Below are positions 63,576-64,000 of a stretch of DNA of 64,000 nt, in pieces. The first letter of the stretch is position 1; each line of letters opens with the position of its first letter. The position numbers and the translations under genes are program-made. Source of the stretch: Paenibacillus eucommiae (lineage in GTDB: Bacteria; Bacillota; Bacilli; Paenibacillales; NBRC-103111); the NCBI RefSeq assembly GCF_017874215.1, contig NZ_JAGGLB010000032.1:57889-121888 (forward strand). The letters are read 5' to 3'. Under the pieces are notes generated by a model that did no database searches, was not told the origin of the DNA, and saw nothing but the letters and a program-made list of their open reading frames with translations.

Positions 63576-63583
63576 TAAAGAAA

Positions 63584-63925
63584 GACGCCTTGCGGCGTCC
63601 TTTGATGAGTGTGTTCGTGATGTGGGAGCGGCGTTGCGGAGGGAAAGGGTGTGGGCTCCAGCTGCTGTTAAAGAATTGTTCCCTTGAATGGTATGGATGA
63701 GGGGATGGAACAAATCTTTAAAGGCGGACGCTAACGCTCTTCCGCCCACACCCATTCTCTCTAGCTACAATCGCACGAACACCAAGCTCAAACGGACAGC
63801 CAGCAAGGGTTTTTCTCTTGATGGAGAAGACTTCCTAGCGATTGCGGGACTGGGTATGATGAATGCCCCGCCAGCGTGCGCAACCTAGAGGAACTGCTAC
63901 TTTAGCGATGTTTTTCACATTAAGC
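63584..63925 (-). repeat. Structured dispersed element, copy E
   Basis: Inverted relative to B, C and D, like A. The terminator-like end (63584-63609: GACGCC/GGCGTC stem) is eight bases after the stop of the small membrane gene. The large hairpin (63641-63759, 119 bp) has arms GGGAAAGGGTGTGGG and CCCACACCCATTCTC, in which one C-G pair of the other copies is replaced by G-C. Only one degenerate palindrome (63901-63925) remains at the far end, so this copy is truncated. The last 75 bases of the window hold nothing else recognisable. Confidence 0.82.
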
Positions 63926-64000
63926 ATGCATTGAATCTGACATGAAATGTAATGAAGAATAATTTACTAAATAAGGTAAATTATGATGATGTTTTCATGG

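Noticed and set aside
6122..63925. Insertion sequences
   Set aside because: No transposase, no terminal inverted repeats of IS type and no clear target duplications at the element borders.

Overview
The window looks like a chromosomal segment of a spore-forming, low- to mid-GC Gram-positive of the Paenibacillus/Bacillus type. The evidence is Bacillus-like gene content (KapB-, YtxJ-, YpdA-, YfmR-, YfmM- and YkpA-like proteins, HelD, TatD/ThiXYZ), strong AGGAGG ribosome binding sites, frequent TTG/GTG starts, many U-tailed intrinsic terminators, a T-box leader and a TPP riboswitch. No rRNA, tRNA, CRISPR array, transposase or prophage was seen.

Layout. 0-6.1 kb: end of a Tad/Flp-type pilus or secretion locus (TadE-like pseudopilins, a 751-residue coiled-coil protein, an A24 prepilin peptidase, a DUF6382-FHA protein). 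6.9-7.6 kb: convergent PIN-like/RHH-like pair. 7.9-13.7 kb: three ABC-F translation ATPases with a Dabb-domain gene. 14-18.3 kb: small conserved genes, KapB, a thioredoxin-like protein, a Gfo/Idh/MocA oxidoreductase and a TRIC-type channel. 18.9-20.6 kb: purT and an acyl-CoA thioesterase. 20.8-25.9 kb: sulfate/thiosulfate ABC transporter operon (binding protein, two permeases, ATPase) followed by a hydrolase and a YezD-like protein. 26-30.7 kb: hydrolases, a phosphoesterase, a bacilliredoxin-like protein and an M20 amidohydrolase. 30.8-34 kb: copper module csoR-copZ-copA. 34-38.9 kb: hemolysin-III-like protein, HelD, glutathione peroxidase, UspA, phosphodiesterase. 39.7-49.6 kb: MoaD-like/BNR-repeat pair, topoisomerase III, Ung, phospholipase C-like protein, L,D-transpeptidase, M29 aminopeptidase, patatin. 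49.8-53.7 kb: TPP riboswitch and thiamine-precursor ABC transporter with a frameshifted TatD-like gene. 53.9-57.2 kb: glycosyltransferase/mannose-1-phosphate guanylyltransferase cluster. 57.3-64 kb: YpdA-like reductase, arylamine N-acetyltransferase, coiled-coil protein, aldo/keto reductase, T-box-controlled seryl-tRNA synthetase, small membrane protein.

The most unusual content is a family of five related, non-coding, highly structured 340-560 bp elements (about 6.1, 18.4, 28.6, 39.1 and 63.6 kb). Each combines (i) one to four short self-palindromes with a T5 or A5 loop, (ii) a conserved linker, (iii) a roughly 120-bp nested hairpin and (iv) a terminator-like hairpin at one end. All lie downstream of genes, and in four of five the terminator end touches or nearly touches a stop codon. 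One copy supplies the last codons and stop of the FHA gene. A compensatory change in one copy and frame-breaking loop indels argue for conserved structure rather than a peptide. I know of no named family that matches, but I could not search.
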